A stretch of DNA of 42,793 bases from an uncultured Saprospiraceae bacterium (GTDB lineage: Bacteria; Bacteroidota; Bacteroidia; Chitinophagales; Saprospiraceae). The stretch covers positions 1 to 42,793 of the forward strand of contig CALFWI010000078.1 of the NCBI GenBank assembly GCA_937928615.1, read 5' to 3'. Shown in pieces: positions 23,465 through 32,366 of the stretch (positions within the stretch are counted from its first letter, which is position 1; every line of letters starts with the position of its first letter). Under the pieces are notes generated by a model that did no database searches, was not told where the DNA came from, and was given only the letters and a program-made list of their open reading frames with translations. The position numbers and the translations under genes were made by a program.

Positions 23465-23785
23465 TTATTTCCCAAGCATATCTGCTAAGCCCCCCATTCC
23501 AGGAGGCATCATATTTTGCATTAATTTTTGACTTTCTTCTCCCTGTTTAGCCGCTGCTTTTTCCAAGGTTCTATTAATGGCGACTAATAATAAATCTTCT
23601 ACTTCTTCCGTATCTTCCCAATCTAATTTGGTCTTATCGATAGAGATATTTAAGATTTTTTGGTTGGCATTAGCAACGACCTTAATGGCACCATCAGCTG
23701 CATCGCCAGTTACTTCAATAGTTGCTAATTTTTTTTGTAATTCCTCTTGCTGTTGTTCTATATTTCCGAATAAATCTCCGAACAT
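23465..23785 (-). CDS. YbaB/EbfC family nucleoid-associated protein
   Basis: A small dimeric DNA-binding protein of 106 residues (E. coli YbaB 109). N-terminal helix MFGDLFGNIEQQQEELQKKL, central strands with VTGDAADGAIKVVANANQKI, and the conserved second helix EVEDLLLVAINRTLEKA, ending in a GMGGLADML tail like that of the family. It binds DNA with low specificity; in other phyla it sits beside recR/dnaX, but here it ends a run of minus-strand genes. Confidence 0.93.
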   Translation of the reverse strand: MFGDLFGNIEQQQEELQKKLATIEVTGDAADGAIKVVANANQKILNISIDKTKLDWEDTEEVEDLLLVAINRTLEKAAAKQGEESQKLMQNMMPPGMGGLADMLGK

Positions 23786-23838
23786 GTTTATAATTTTGAA
23801 TGATTAATGATAAAAAGAGTTCCTTATTTATGACTATT

Positions 23839-24345
23839 TTATTTAATGTTTATCCAAAAACTTAATGATGGGTTACCATTAATAAGTTGTTCCTTTCTAA
23901 AAATACCACCGTTCTTGAGTATTACTTTTTTGGAGCCAATATTGTTCTTGTCGCAGGTTAATAAAGCGCGTTGAATACCAATTTTTTTTGCTGCTTCAAG
24001 TGATAATTTTAGTATTTGTGTGGCATAACCTTTTCTTCTGTGCGTTGGGCTAATACCGTACCCTATGTGTCCACCTTCAAGGAGTAATTGATCATTTAGT
24101 GCATGTCTAATATTTGAAGTACCAACTATTTCATTGTCCTCATTTAATAACCAAAAGGTTGTATGACAAACAAATCCTTTTTCTGGATTTATTTCAAGGT
24201 TGTTATTTTTTGCTATAAACTTTTCAAAATCCTCCGTATCATATTTTAAGGAAAAAGGAACCATTTTCTCTGTAGTCTTTTTCCAACTAGCCAACATTTC
24301 TAAATAGGCTGTTTTTAAATTAATAGTTGGTTTTACTAACCGCAT
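23839..24345 (-). CDS. GNAT family N-acetyltransferase
   Basis: Transfers acetyl from acetyl-CoA to an amine on an unknown substrate. 168 residues, single Acetyltransf_3-type domain. The acetyl-CoA pyrophosphate loop is visible as ISPTHRRKGYATQILKL (about 109-125), with the following helix EAAKKIGIQRALLTC and the DKNNIGSKKVILKNGG segment that is typical of RimL/antibiotic-type GNATs. Separated by 12 bp from the upstream ATL gene, so co-transcribed. Confidence 0.9.
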   Translation of the reverse strand: MRLVKPTINLKTAYLEMLASWKKTTEKMVPFSLKYDTEDFEKFIAKNNNLEINPEKGFVCHTTFWLLNEDNEIVGTSNIRHALNDQLLLEGGHIGYGISPTHRRKGYATQILKLSLEAAKKIGIQRALLTCDKNNIGSKKVILKNGGIFRKEQLINGNPSLSFWINIK

Positions 24346-24357
24346 ATCTTCTTATTT

Positions 24358-24699
24358 TTACCCCAATTCCTCTGCTGGAATCCAAAGCAATTTTTTAAAC
24401 TCTTGAACTTTGTCATCGACTACTTTAACGCCTTCATTTTCTAATAGTTCTTGCATCATAGTTGGATGAGGAAAATGGCCTCGACCACTCAATTCTCCTT
24501 TCCGATTCACGACTCGATGTGCTGGCACGGGGTCATCCGTATTCCAATTACATTTATTGAGTGCCCAGCCAACCATTCTAGCAGAACCTAGTGATAAATA
24601 ATCGGCGATAGCGCCATAATAAGTAATTCGTCCGTGTGGAATAAGTCGAGTGACTTCAAAAACTTGCTCAAAGTAATTACTATTTTTACTCATTGACAA
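24358..24699 (-). CDS. Alkyltransferase-like DNA repair protein (ATL)
   Basis: 113 residues, homologous to the C-terminal DNA-binding domain of O6-alkylguanine-DNA methyltransferase. FEQVFEVTRLIPHGRITYYGAI and ARMVGWALNKC are the helix-turn-helix and arginine-finger region. The methyl-acceptor motif PCHRV is PAHRV here (DDPVPAHRVVNRKGEL), so the acceptor Cys is replaced by Ala and direct methyl transfer is not possible. ATLs flag O6-alkylguanine lesions for nucleotide excision repair. Its start overlaps the 3' end of the metallopeptidase gene by 14 bp. Confidence 0.92.
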   Translation of the reverse strand: MSMSKNSNYFEQVFEVTRLIPHGRITYYGAIADYLSLGSARMVGWALNKCNWNTDDPVPAHRVVNRKGELSGRGHFPHPTMMQELLENEGVKVVDDKVQEFKKLLWIPAEELG

Positions 24700-26938
24700 T
24701 AAATCTTTTAGAGAAAATTTGTGCTCCTATTTTTCCTTTTAACAAATAAACGCCATTTTGGAAATGGCTAGTATTGAGTTGAATAATAGAAGTGTTAGGA
24801 ATATTTTTTTCGTAGAGTACTTGTCTACCCAAGGCATCATAGCCACTTAAAACAACTTCTTTTGTTAGGGTTTCTGAAAATTCAAGGATAACTTTATTTG
24901 TTGCTGGATTTGGATATAATTGAATCGATTTATCATAAAAATTAACGGTTGAAGAAATAAGCTGTGCTACAATTTTAAACCGATTATTAGACATGTCAAA
25001 GAAAACATTATCCGAACATTTCACTTTTATTCTAGCCCTATTCGTCGTTGTGTCAGGCAAAGCAACCATTGTTGCGCCATTATTGGGGATATTGGCCGCC
25101 AATAATTCAGGAAAATCTTGCCCGTTATTAAAAGATAAATAAATATCTACGTTAGCACAATTAACGGGTGCGGCTGTCGTATTGGCAACATCCCATTGGA
25201 CCAAAATAGAATCACCCATTTCATATTCTATATTGGCAGAATCAGGTTGCAAAACTAGGAAAGGGCCTGCTTTGGCAGTCGCTGAAAAAGCAACTTCGGC
25301 AAAAGCAGTACGACCTCCTCCTTCTTGATTATCTCTCACCGTTACGCCAAAAGTTAATTGTCGAGTAGTATCAGGTAAGACTTCGCCAGACACCATTTTG
25401 TTTAATATAATATTAGTGATTCTAGGGAAAACCCTGGTAGCGACTCTCGACGGTTTAAAAGTAATAAAACTTGGTGCGTTTTCGATTGGAAAACCGATTT
25501 CGCTAACTGCCCCCGTATCGAATTGTTCCCAACTATAAGTTAATGCAGTGTTTTCTGCATCTGATGCGGTTGCGGTTAATTCAAAAGGAGTAGCAATTGG
25601 AATTGCAAAACCACTTGCTTTAACCGAAACTATTGGCGGGGTATTTTCTGTTGGAATCTGTTGAAAACAACCAATCGTATCACTGGCTAAAGCACTATTA
25701 ATTTCTTGAATACTAATTCCATGTAAATTATCTTGCGGGATACCAACGACATTAAATGGACCACAAACACCTCCATAAGACATAACGGTACTTCCACTCC
25801 CTGGTTCTACTGCGGTGGCAGCATTTCTTTGACTTTCGTTTACTGGTTGTCCGCAATTACTCCAAGTATGATTCGCGCCTAGTTGGTGCCCAATTTCGTG
25901 ATAGAGCGTTCTTCTAAAATCTGGAATACTTTCATCAAAAATACAAGATACGCCTCGTGCTTTATTTTCCTCAGAGCATACACTAGCTAAAAAGGCAACA
26001 CCTGATACGCCTCCTGTACATTCTGCTGAAAAGACGTGTCCTAAATCATAGGTGTCGGCACCAATTAAACTATCTAACAAAGCGGTATTTGAAGTTAATA
26101 TTTCAAAAGCTCCGCCAGGGTCATCAAAGGGCGAGGGCATACTATCCGTAAAAATTAGCTGGTCATTATTTTCATGCAAAAGAAAACGAACCCCTGCATC
26201 TCTTTCATAAATCACATTTAAGCTAGTTAAGGAATTAACGATACTAGATAAGGCAGATTCAATAGTTCCACCTGTAGCGTTCGTAAATTGTTCTGTAGCG
26301 GTAATGGCTATACGAAAGGTTTTAAGGGCGGTGTTTAAATTGGTATCTATTGGTACTTGATTATTTGTGGGCTGAATAGTTTTTAAGGCGTGGTTGCCAC
26401 AAATTAATTGTTGGTTGTTTTTGTCAATAAGGTCTGATGCTTGATAGAGTAGATAAACAGCATCTTGCCCTTCAATATTTGCGTGTTCAATAAAAAAAGA
26501 TGCTGCATCGGTTACAAAATGCCCATATAGCCCTTGATGCGTCCAACTAAAACGTCCGTGCAGGGTTTTATTTTGTTGTGCTTGAACGATAAAGGATTTA
26601 ATAGTAGGATATTTTGTATTTAATTTCTCTGCTATAATTGGAGAGGCAACCAGGTCTATAGATGAGAACGTATGGATAGGTAAAGGAATCGTTATCGAAC
26701 TATTCGTTTGTCTAGAAGGAGCAAAAGCTGGATTTATGGCTTCTAAAAATAACGATTCATTTAATTGAAATAACTGGTAGGTTTTCAAATTCGCTACTTT
26801 TTCTTTGGCTATTAGACGCTTATTAACAGCTGTCCATAATTTATTCTGAGCGTTTAAAGAGGTGGAAAGTAATAAGAAAGTCAAAAAAAATAAAAAGTGA
26901 TAAAAAAACGTGCTTAAACAAAATTTTTTCTGTAGCAT
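24686..26938 (-). CDS. Secreted reprolysin-type zinc metallopeptidase with type A T9SS sorting domain
   Basis: 750 residues. Signal peptide 1-30 (ending SLNA before Q31). A propeptide-like region runs to about 200, then the catalytic domain (about 205-425) with the metzincin motif HEIGHQLGANH: zinc ligands His347, His351 and His357, general base Glu348, and a methionine-turn candidate in STVMSYGG. A cadherin/Ig-like region (about 435-555) and a second beta domain (about 560-655) follow. The C-terminal type A sorting domain covers about 670-750 (IQLYPNPATNKVILEFSET, FQNGVYLLKGKI). PorU/PorV in this window would process such cargo. Likely extracellular protein degradation. Heads a minus-strand run with the ATL, GNAT and YbaB genes; divergent from hemA. 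Confidence 0.92.
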   Translation of the reverse strand: MLQKKFCLSTFFYHFLFFLTFLLLSTSLNAQNKLWTAVNKRLIAKEKVANLKTYQLFQLNESLFLEAINPAFAPSRQTNSSITIPLPIHTFSSIDLVASPIIAEKLNTKYPTIKSFIVQAQQNKTLHGRFSWTHQGLYGHFVTDAASFFIEHANIEGQDAVYLLYQASDLIDKNNQQLICGNHALKTIQPTNNQVPIDTNLNTALKTFRIAITATEQFTNATGGTIESALSSIVNSLTSLNVIYERDAGVRFLLHENNDQLIFTDSMPSPFDDPGGAFEILTSNTALLDSLIGADTYDLGHVFSAECTGGVSGVAFLASVCSEENKARGVSCIFDESIPDFRRTLYHEIGHQLGANHTWSNCGQPVNESQRNAATAVEPGSGSTVMSYGGVCGPFNVVGIPQDNLHGISIQEINSALASDTIGCFQQIPTENTPPIVSVKASGFAIPIATPFELTATASDAENTALTYSWEQFDTGAVSEIGFPIENAPSFITFKPSRVATRVFPRITNIILNKMVSGEVLPDTTRQLTFGVTVRDNQEGGGRTAFAEVAFSATAKAGPFLVLQPDSANIEYEMGDSILVQWDVANTTAAPVNCANVDIYLSFNNGQDFPELLAANIPNNGATMVALPDTTTNRARIKVKCSDNVFFDMSNNRFKIVAQLISSTVNFYDKSIQLYPNPATNKVILEFSETLTKEVVLSGYDALGRQVLYEKNIPNTSIIQLNTSHFQNGVYLLKGKIGAQIFSKRFIVNE

Positions 26939-27188
26939 AAAAATTTGGTTCTATGTGCTGATAAATGATTGAAACTGCCTAGTTTTGCGCAACTTCCTTT
27001 TAAAATAGCTTTTAAAAGAAAAGATCATAAGTAAGTCATTTTTTTTTGTTTAACGTTGTTTACAGAAAAATGACAAACATCCACAATTAGAGCGCTAATT
27101 TTGTCGTCAGAAGGAATGTAATATACACATTACAGCTAATTTAAAAAATTCATATATGGTTCATTCCTGGCGCGGACAAAAAAAATAT

Positions 27189-28409
27189 ATGCTAAACGAA
27201 TATAAAATACTTACGGTAACCCACAAACATGTCCGTTTGGAAAGGATTGGTGATTTTTTAATATCCCATTCCAATGAAGAAGCATTGCAAGGAAAATTAG
27301 ATGAGCTCAAAGATAAATTTAATTTAGAAGAACTTTTATATGTTGCAACGTGCAACCGAGTAATCTATTTATATAAGTCCGCAAGCGCACTTAATTTACC
27401 TTTTCTTCAAGCTTTCTTTCAAATAGTTAATCCAACACTTTCTCCAGATTATATTCAGCGTATTGTTACAGTCTACGAAGGCAAAGAAGCCGTTAATCAT
27501 ATTTATGAAGTATCCGCTTCGATTGATTCTTTGGTGGTTGGAGAGCGAGAGATTTTGCGCCAGATTCGAGAGGGATTTTACAAATGTGAAAAATGGGGAT
27601 TGATTGGAGATGGCATTCGCTTATTGATGAAGCACTTAGTAGAAGCTTCTAAAGAGGTTTATTCACAAACGAGAATAGGGGAAAAGCAAATTTCTGTTGT
27701 TTCTTTAGCGATTAAAAAATTACTAGAAAGTAATATTGCTAAAGATGCTAGGATTTTATTAGTAGGGGCGGGGCAGACGAATCAGTTAGTCGCTAAATTT
27801 TTGGTTAAATATGAATTTAGCAATGTAACTGTATTTAATCGAAGCCTTGAAAAGGCAACAAAATTAGCAGAAAGATTTAATGCTGCTGCTTTTTTATTAA
27901 CAGAATTACCTAATTATAAAGCCGGTTTTGATTGTATGGTTGTTTGTACAGGGGCGACAGAAGCAATTATCAAACAATCAACCTACCAGCAACTTATTGG
28001 CGAAGACACTACGGAAAAATTAATTGTAGATTTATCTGTACCAAATAATGTAGCCAAAGAGGTCGTTGATGGTTTTAATATCAATTATATAGAAATAGAA
28101 GATTTAAAGCAGTTAGCGGCACAAAATTTAGATTTTAGAAAGCAAGAAGTAGGGAAGGCAAAAATTTTGCTTCGACAGCAAATCAATGAATTTCAGAAAG
28201 TCTTTCAACAAAGACAAATTACTAAAGCTTTGCAGAGCGTTCCGTCTGAAATAAAAGCCATTAAAGAAAGAGCACTTAACGAAGTCTTCAAAAAAGATTT
28301 AGATGCATTAGATGATAATACTAAAGCACTGGTTGAAAAGATGATGACTTATATGGAAAAGAAGTGTATTAGTGTGCCTATGAAAGCAGCAAAGGAATTA
28401 GTAATGTAA
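27189..28409 (+). CDS. hemA: Glutamyl-tRNA reductase
   Basis: First committed step of C5-pathway tetrapyrrole synthesis: reduces glutamyl-tRNA with NADPH to glutamate-1-semialdehyde. About 406 residues from the ATG at 27189, which gives the family-like N-terminus MLNEYKILTVTHKHV; an in-frame ATG 33 bp earlier is possible. The nucleophilic Cys is in LYVATCNRVIYLY (about residue 55). Also present are SLVVGEREILRQIREG, the substrate/dimer stretch, and the NADPH fold ILLVGAGQTNQLVAK. The C-terminal dimerisation helices run from about 310. The gene is alone: hemC or other heme genes, often adjacent, are absent. It converges on purF across a strong terminator. Confidence 0.95.
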   Translation: MLNEYKILTVTHKHVRLERIGDFLISHSNEEALQGKLDELKDKFNLEELLYVATCNRVIYLYKSASALNLPFLQAFFQIVNPTLSPDYIQRIVTVYEGKEAVNHIYEVSASIDSLVVGEREILRQIREGFYKCEKWGLIGDGIRLLMKHLVEASKEVYSQTRIGEKQISVVSLAIKKLLESNIAKDARILLVGAGQTNQLVAKFLVKYEFSNVTVFNRSLEKATKLAERFNAAAFLLTELPNYKAGFDCMVVCTGATEAIIKQSTYQQLIGEDTTEKLIVDLSVPNNVAKEVVDGFNINYIEIEDLKQLAAQNLDFRKQEVGKAKILLRQQINEFQKVFQQRQITKALQSVPSEIKAIKERALNEVFKKDLDALDDNTKALVEKMMTYMEKKCISVPMKAAKELVM

Positions 28410-28480
28410 AAAACGGTGTATGCTTAATAGTACAGGGCATACGGTAATATTGTGTAAGCCAATCTTTTTTAAATTCCAAC

Positions 28481-28532
28481 TTTAAATTCAAAGCCTGCTC
28501 CGAAAATTATCGGGGCAGGCTTTGAATTTAAA
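28481..28532. terminator. Very strong bidirectional terminator between hemA and purF
   Basis: A 22-bp stem (28481-28502 with 28511-28532, one G-T type mismatch) around an 8-nt loop, GC-rich near the tip (gcctgctccg / cggggcaggc) and AT-rich at the base. It serves both convergent genes. Confidence 0.88.
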
Positions 28533-28596
28533 ATTTGTTTAGTTCCTTCTAATTAAATTTTCCTAGTTTGGAGGTACTGTATACCATTCACCATCC

Positions 28597-30489
28597 TTAA
28601 TAAGCCCGCTCATTACGCTGTTCCACATAATTAATAAATGCCTTATTAACGACTCTAAACCCACCTGGTGTAGGATACTTTCCTGAAAAATACCAATCGC
28701 CATTATTATTCGGACAAGCTTTATGTAAACCATCAATTTGCTGATAAATTACTTTGACTTCTGGTTTAATATTAGGTGGAGTAATCATTTCTGCAATCTT
28801 AGTAGAAACTGCTTCGTAGCTAAATTCATTATATAAATCAATCAGTGGATTCCCCATTTCTTCTAAGGGTAATTTTAATTGTGCTTTACATTTTTTATAG
28901 GTTTCTTTGATTAAGTGTGTCTTTCCATGCTCGTTTAATAAAGCAATTAAAGCTTTAAAAGCAACAAAATTTCCTATTTTTGACATATCTATACCATAGC
29001 AATCGGGGTAACGAATTTGAGGTGCGGAGGAAACAACAATAATTTTTTTAGGTCGAAGGCGAGAAACTATTTTAATAATACTATCTTTTAAAGTAGTTCC
29101 TCTAACAATAGAATCATCTAGTAAAACTAAATTGTCTTTTTCATTATTGACAATTCCATAAGTGACATCATAAACATGTGAGACCATTTCTCCTCTTGTT
29201 GCATCGTCCGCGATAAAGGTTCGTAGTTTGGCATCTTTAACGACGGTCTTTTCTATTCTTATTTTTTGAGCAAGAATTTTTTCTAGTTTCTTAGGTTTTA
29301 AATCTGTCCCTAAGCTTAAAATCTGTTCTTGTTTACGTTTGTTTAGGCATTTTTCAGCACCTTCAACTAAACCATAAAAAGCGGATTCCGCCGTATTGGG
29401 TACATAAGAAAATACGGTATTTTCAATATCGTGATTGACGGCCTTTAAGACTGATTTTGTTAATTGTTCGCCTAATTGTTTACGTTCTAAATAAATATCT
29501 CTATCGGTGCCTCTAGAGAAATAAATGCGTTCAAAAGAACAAGGCGTTCTTTTTCTTTTCGCTATATATTTTTTCTCTTTAACTGTTCCATTTTTCTTAA
29601 TAATCAAAGCATTTCCTCGTCCTAATTCTTGTACTTTCGTAAAATGGACATTCATCGCTGTCTGAATAGCGGGTCGCTCAGAAGCAACTACGACTATTTC
29701 TTCATCTGCGTAATAAAAGGCTGGTCGAATGCCACTAGGATCTCTAATGACAAAAGCATCTCCATGTCCAATCATTCCTGCAATAACATAGCCTCCGTCA
29801 AATTTTTTGCTTGCTCTACGGAGCATTCGTTTAACATCTAAGTTCTCGAAAATTAAATTATTGATTTCTTGATTGGTATAGCCATCTGGTTTGTGCCAAT
29901 TGAATAAGCGCTGTACTTCATCATCTAAGAAATGGCCAATTTTTTCCATAACCGTCACCGTATCCGCCTTTCGTTTTGGATACTGACCTAATTGAACTAA
30001 TTCTTCAAAAAGTTCATCAACATTGGTCATGTTAAAATTACCTGCTAAAACGAGGTTTCTACTAATCCAATTATTTTGTCGAAGGAAGGGGTGGCAAGTT
30101 TCTATAGAATTGTCACCGTGGGTACCATAGCGTAAATGGCCCATTAGTAACTCTCCAGTATAGGGCTTATTTTCTTTGAGCCATTTTGGGTCATTTAATT
30201 GTTCAGGTGTTAAATCTTTAAAATGTAGACTCACATCTCTGAAAAGGTCTGCTAAGTAATTCGTTGAGACACATCGCTTGCGACTGATATAGCGTTTCCC
30301 CGGTTTAGGGTCTAATTTAATAGTAGCCAATCCTGCGCCATCTTGCCCTCTATTCCGTTGTTTCTGCAAGAGTAATTGCAATATATTTAGCCCATAAAGC
30401 GCTGTTCCATATTTTTTATGATAAAACTCCAATGGTTTTAATAATCGAACTACTCCTAAACCACACTCATGTTTAATTGAATCACTCAT
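28597..30489 (-). CDS. purF: Amidophosphoribosyltransferase, long Bacteroidota form
   Basis: Makes 5-phosphoribosylamine from PRPP and glutamine, the first step of purine synthesis. 630 residues, against about 470-510 for classic PurF. The N-terminal glutaminase (Ntn) domain has its nucleophile candidate Cys9 in KHECGLGVVRL, preceded by an 8-residue leader that must be removed; RNRGQDGAGLA and HLRYGTHGDNS follow as in class II amidotransferases. The phosphoribosyltransferase domain carries the PRPP motif VLLDDSIVRGTTLKDSI (about 455-471). Extra length comes from insertions in the glutaminase half and a C-terminal extension (about 560-630, HKACPNNNGDWYFSGKYPTP). This long type coexists with a normal purF in some Bacteroidota, so it may be a paralogue with a modified role. 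Confidence 0.85.
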   Translation of the reverse strand: MSDSIKHECGLGVVRLLKPLEFYHKKYGTALYGLNILQLLLQKQRNRGQDGAGLATIKLDPKPGKRYISRKRCVSTNYLADLFRDVSLHFKDLTPEQLNDPKWLKENKPYTGELLMGHLRYGTHGDNSIETCHPFLRQNNWISRNLVLAGNFNMTNVDELFEELVQLGQYPKRKADTVTVMEKIGHFLDDEVQRLFNWHKPDGYTNQEINNLIFENLDVKRMLRRASKKFDGGYVIAGMIGHGDAFVIRDPSGIRPAFYYADEEIVVVASERPAIQTAMNVHFTKVQELGRGNALIIKKNGTVKEKKYIAKRKRTPCSFERIYFSRGTDRDIYLERKQLGEQLTKSVLKAVNHDIENTVFSYVPNTAESAFYGLVEGAEKCLNKRKQEQILSLGTDLKPKKLEKILAQKIRIEKTVVKDAKLRTFIADDATRGEMVSHVYDVTYGIVNNEKDNLVLLDDSIVRGTTLKDSIIKIVSRLRPKKIIVVSSAPQIRYPDCYGIDMSKIGNFVAFKALIALLNEHGKTHLIKETYKKCKAQLKLPLEEMGNPLIDLYNEFSYEAVSTKIAEMITPPNIKPEVKVIYQQIDGLHKACPNNNGDWYFSGKYPTPGGFRVVNKAFINYVEQRNERAY

Positions 30490-30509
30490 AGATAAAAATT
30501 AGCCTTATT

Positions 30510-30546
30510 CAGTAGGCAGTAAATAGTAGGCAGTTTACAGTTTTTC
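30510..30546. repeat. AGTAGGCAGT word repeat upstream of purF
   Basis: agtaggcagt occurs at 30511-30520 and again, as agtaggcagttt, at 30526-30537, followed by the inverse-like ttacagttttt. It is another low-complexity word repeat in a gene gap, 20 bp from the purF start. Confidence 0.5.
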
Positions 30547-30740
30547 AATAGACTTTTTAAAGGGTAACAAGTCTAACTATTAGTTTTCCTAAATGATAAA
30601 TATTGGAGACTAATAAAATTACCTACTTAGGCTACCAGATTTTTTTAAAAGAAACGGCAAAGTTACGAGAAATAAAAAGACTTAATAGAAGATTATGGTT
30701 AGAAAAACACGCTTTAGGGGAGAAATATTGATTTATACTA

Positions 30741-30787
30741 AAAAAGCCCGTAACAGCGACAATTTTGTCAACTAGTACGAGCTTTTT
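30741..30787 (-). terminator. Terminator after porV
   Basis: aaaaagcccgta (30741-30752) pairs with tacgagcttttt (30776-30787) with one mismatch; an inner hairpin gacaattttgtc lies in the loop. It is 70 bp past the porV stop on the minus strand, with a T run (complement of the A run) following. The rest of 30547-30858 shows no gene. Confidence 0.7.
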
Positions 30788-30858
30788 ATTGAGGATTAGA
30801 ACAGTACTTTGAATGAATGTCCTGTTGCTACATCGTTCCTCCTAATTAAGTTACTTTT

Positions 30859-32073
30859 CTATAAATCAGCATCCCCACGGAAAGCAGAGAAGTCAAATAA
30901 CATAGAAAATCTTAACGTATTATCTAATGGATTTCTCTGATTTGTAGTTGGCACTAAGTAAGAAATATTTAAGCCGAATACATTGTATTTTAAACCTAAA
31001 CCAACGGTGAAATATTTTCTATTCCCCTTCGTCGCATGCTCATAAAAATAACCTGCTCTAACGGCAAATTGTTTATCATACCAATATTCTAAACCAACAG
31101 AATACATCAATTCTCTCAATTCTTCTGAGATACCACCTTGTGCATCACCAAAAGAACCGAAAATACCTGAAAAGTTAGATACTTCTTTATAATCGGGTAC
31201 GCCATTAGCATTATCATCTGTCCCTGCTGGGTCAGGAGTGGGGGCCATTAATTTATTAATGTCCATGGCTACTGTTAGGCTATTGAATTCATCAAAATTC
31301 AACTCCCAAGCAGCACCCATACCAAAATTAGCAGGAATAAAGTCTTTATTAATAGAGTTGGTATAAGTAATTTTTGACCCTAAATTGGTTAAGGCGACCC
31401 CTAAAGTAAGATTAGAAGTACTATTACTTAATTCTACTGGTGTCGTATAAGTCATCGAAATATCTGCGGCAAAAGCAGTTCCAGCAGAAATTTGTTCTCC
31501 ACCTACTTCTTGCCCCGCAGCTAAATTAGAGTATATGAATTTTGCGCCTAAACCAGCAGACAATTTATCGCCTAATTTTCTAGCATAAGAACCGTTCAAT
31601 TCAAATTCATTAGGTCGACCATTTCCTAAAGGCATACCATTTTCATCTGTAAAAGCAATATCTCCAAGAGAGAAATAGCGTAAACTAAAGCCTACTGCTT
31701 CTTCCGTATTCAATTGATAATAGCCGGATAGGTAAGCTAAGTAAACATCATTGACATTTAGCGCTCTTAACCAAGGCGTATAGGTAACTGCGACCCCCCC
31801 TTTATCTTCTCCAAAAACCATTTTTGAACCATTGAAGTGCATGGAGTTAGCATCAGTTGAAGTAGCAATTCCAACATCGCCCATTGCCGCAGAACGTGCA
31901 TCTGGTACAATTCTTAAAAATGGAACAGCGGTAATAATAGTATTGACACAAGGTTCTCCTAAGACGGTTTCATACATACCCGTACCAGAATTGAAGAAAC
32001 ATTGTGCGGAAGCCTGCTGAGTAATTCCCAACAGCATTACTATAAATAAAGTATTGAATAATGATTTTTTCAT
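30859..32073 (-). CDS. porV: Type IX secretion shuttle protein PorV
   Basis: An outer-membrane FadL-like beta-barrel of about 404 residues that carries T9SS cargo from the translocon to the PorU sortase complex. I choose the ATG at 32073 because it gives a clean signal peptide (MKKSLFNTLFIVMLLG..., ASA before Q24); a longer frame opens 126 bp upstream but adds a non-signal extension. Conserved features: TAVPFLRIVPDARSAAMGDVG near the start, MHFNGSKMVF, repeated beta-strands with aromatic ends, and the C-terminal ITRAGYFYEH-like / FTVGLGLKYNVFGLNISYLVP strands. It follows porU on the same strand with a 293-bp gap, so it may have its own promoter. Confidence 0.93.
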   Translation of the reverse strand: MKKSLFNTLFIVMLLGITQQASAQCFFNSGTGMYETVLGEPCVNTIITAVPFLRIVPDARSAAMGDVGIATSTDANSMHFNGSKMVFGEDKGGVAVTYTPWLRALNVNDVYLAYLSGYYQLNTEEAVGFSLRYFSLGDIAFTDENGMPLGNGRPNEFELNGSYARKLGDKLSAGLGAKFIYSNLAAGQEVGGEQISAGTAFAADISMTYTTPVELSNSTSNLTLGVALTNLGSKITYTNSINKDFIPANFGMGAAWELNFDEFNSLTVAMDINKLMAPTPDPAGTDDNANGVPDYKEVSNFSGIFGSFGDAQGGISEELRELMYSVGLEYWYDKQFAVRAGYFYEHATKGNRKYFTVGLGLKYNVFGLNISYLVPTTNQRNPLDNTLRFSMLFDFSAFRGDADL

Positions 32074-32366
32074 AGCTTCATTGCGTAAAGGGCGAAAAAA
32101 AGCCCGAATGTAAGAATTTTTGTGGTCTAAATAATTCATGTCGATTAAAATATGTTGTTGCACTAATTTAGTTGTTGCGTCTCCTTGAAAATTATTCAAA
32201 CATTCTAACTTCCAATTCGATTATTTTAAAACTATAAATTTGCCGAAATATTGCCAATGTTAAGAAAAACTTAAAGTGTATATTCACCAAAAGTGTAAAA
32301 TTAGCAAAAAGAATAAGAGTTATTATAATCCTTGTTATAATAACACGATTAATAAGGTCCAAAACC

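Noticed and set aside
24358-24699. Active O6-methylguanine methyltransferase
   Set aside because: The acceptor cysteine of PCHRV is alanine (PAHRV), so it is an alkyltransferase-like protein instead.
32074-32199. Extended start of porV
   Set aside because: Adds 42 residues ahead of a complete signal peptide; the ATG at 32073 is the natural start.
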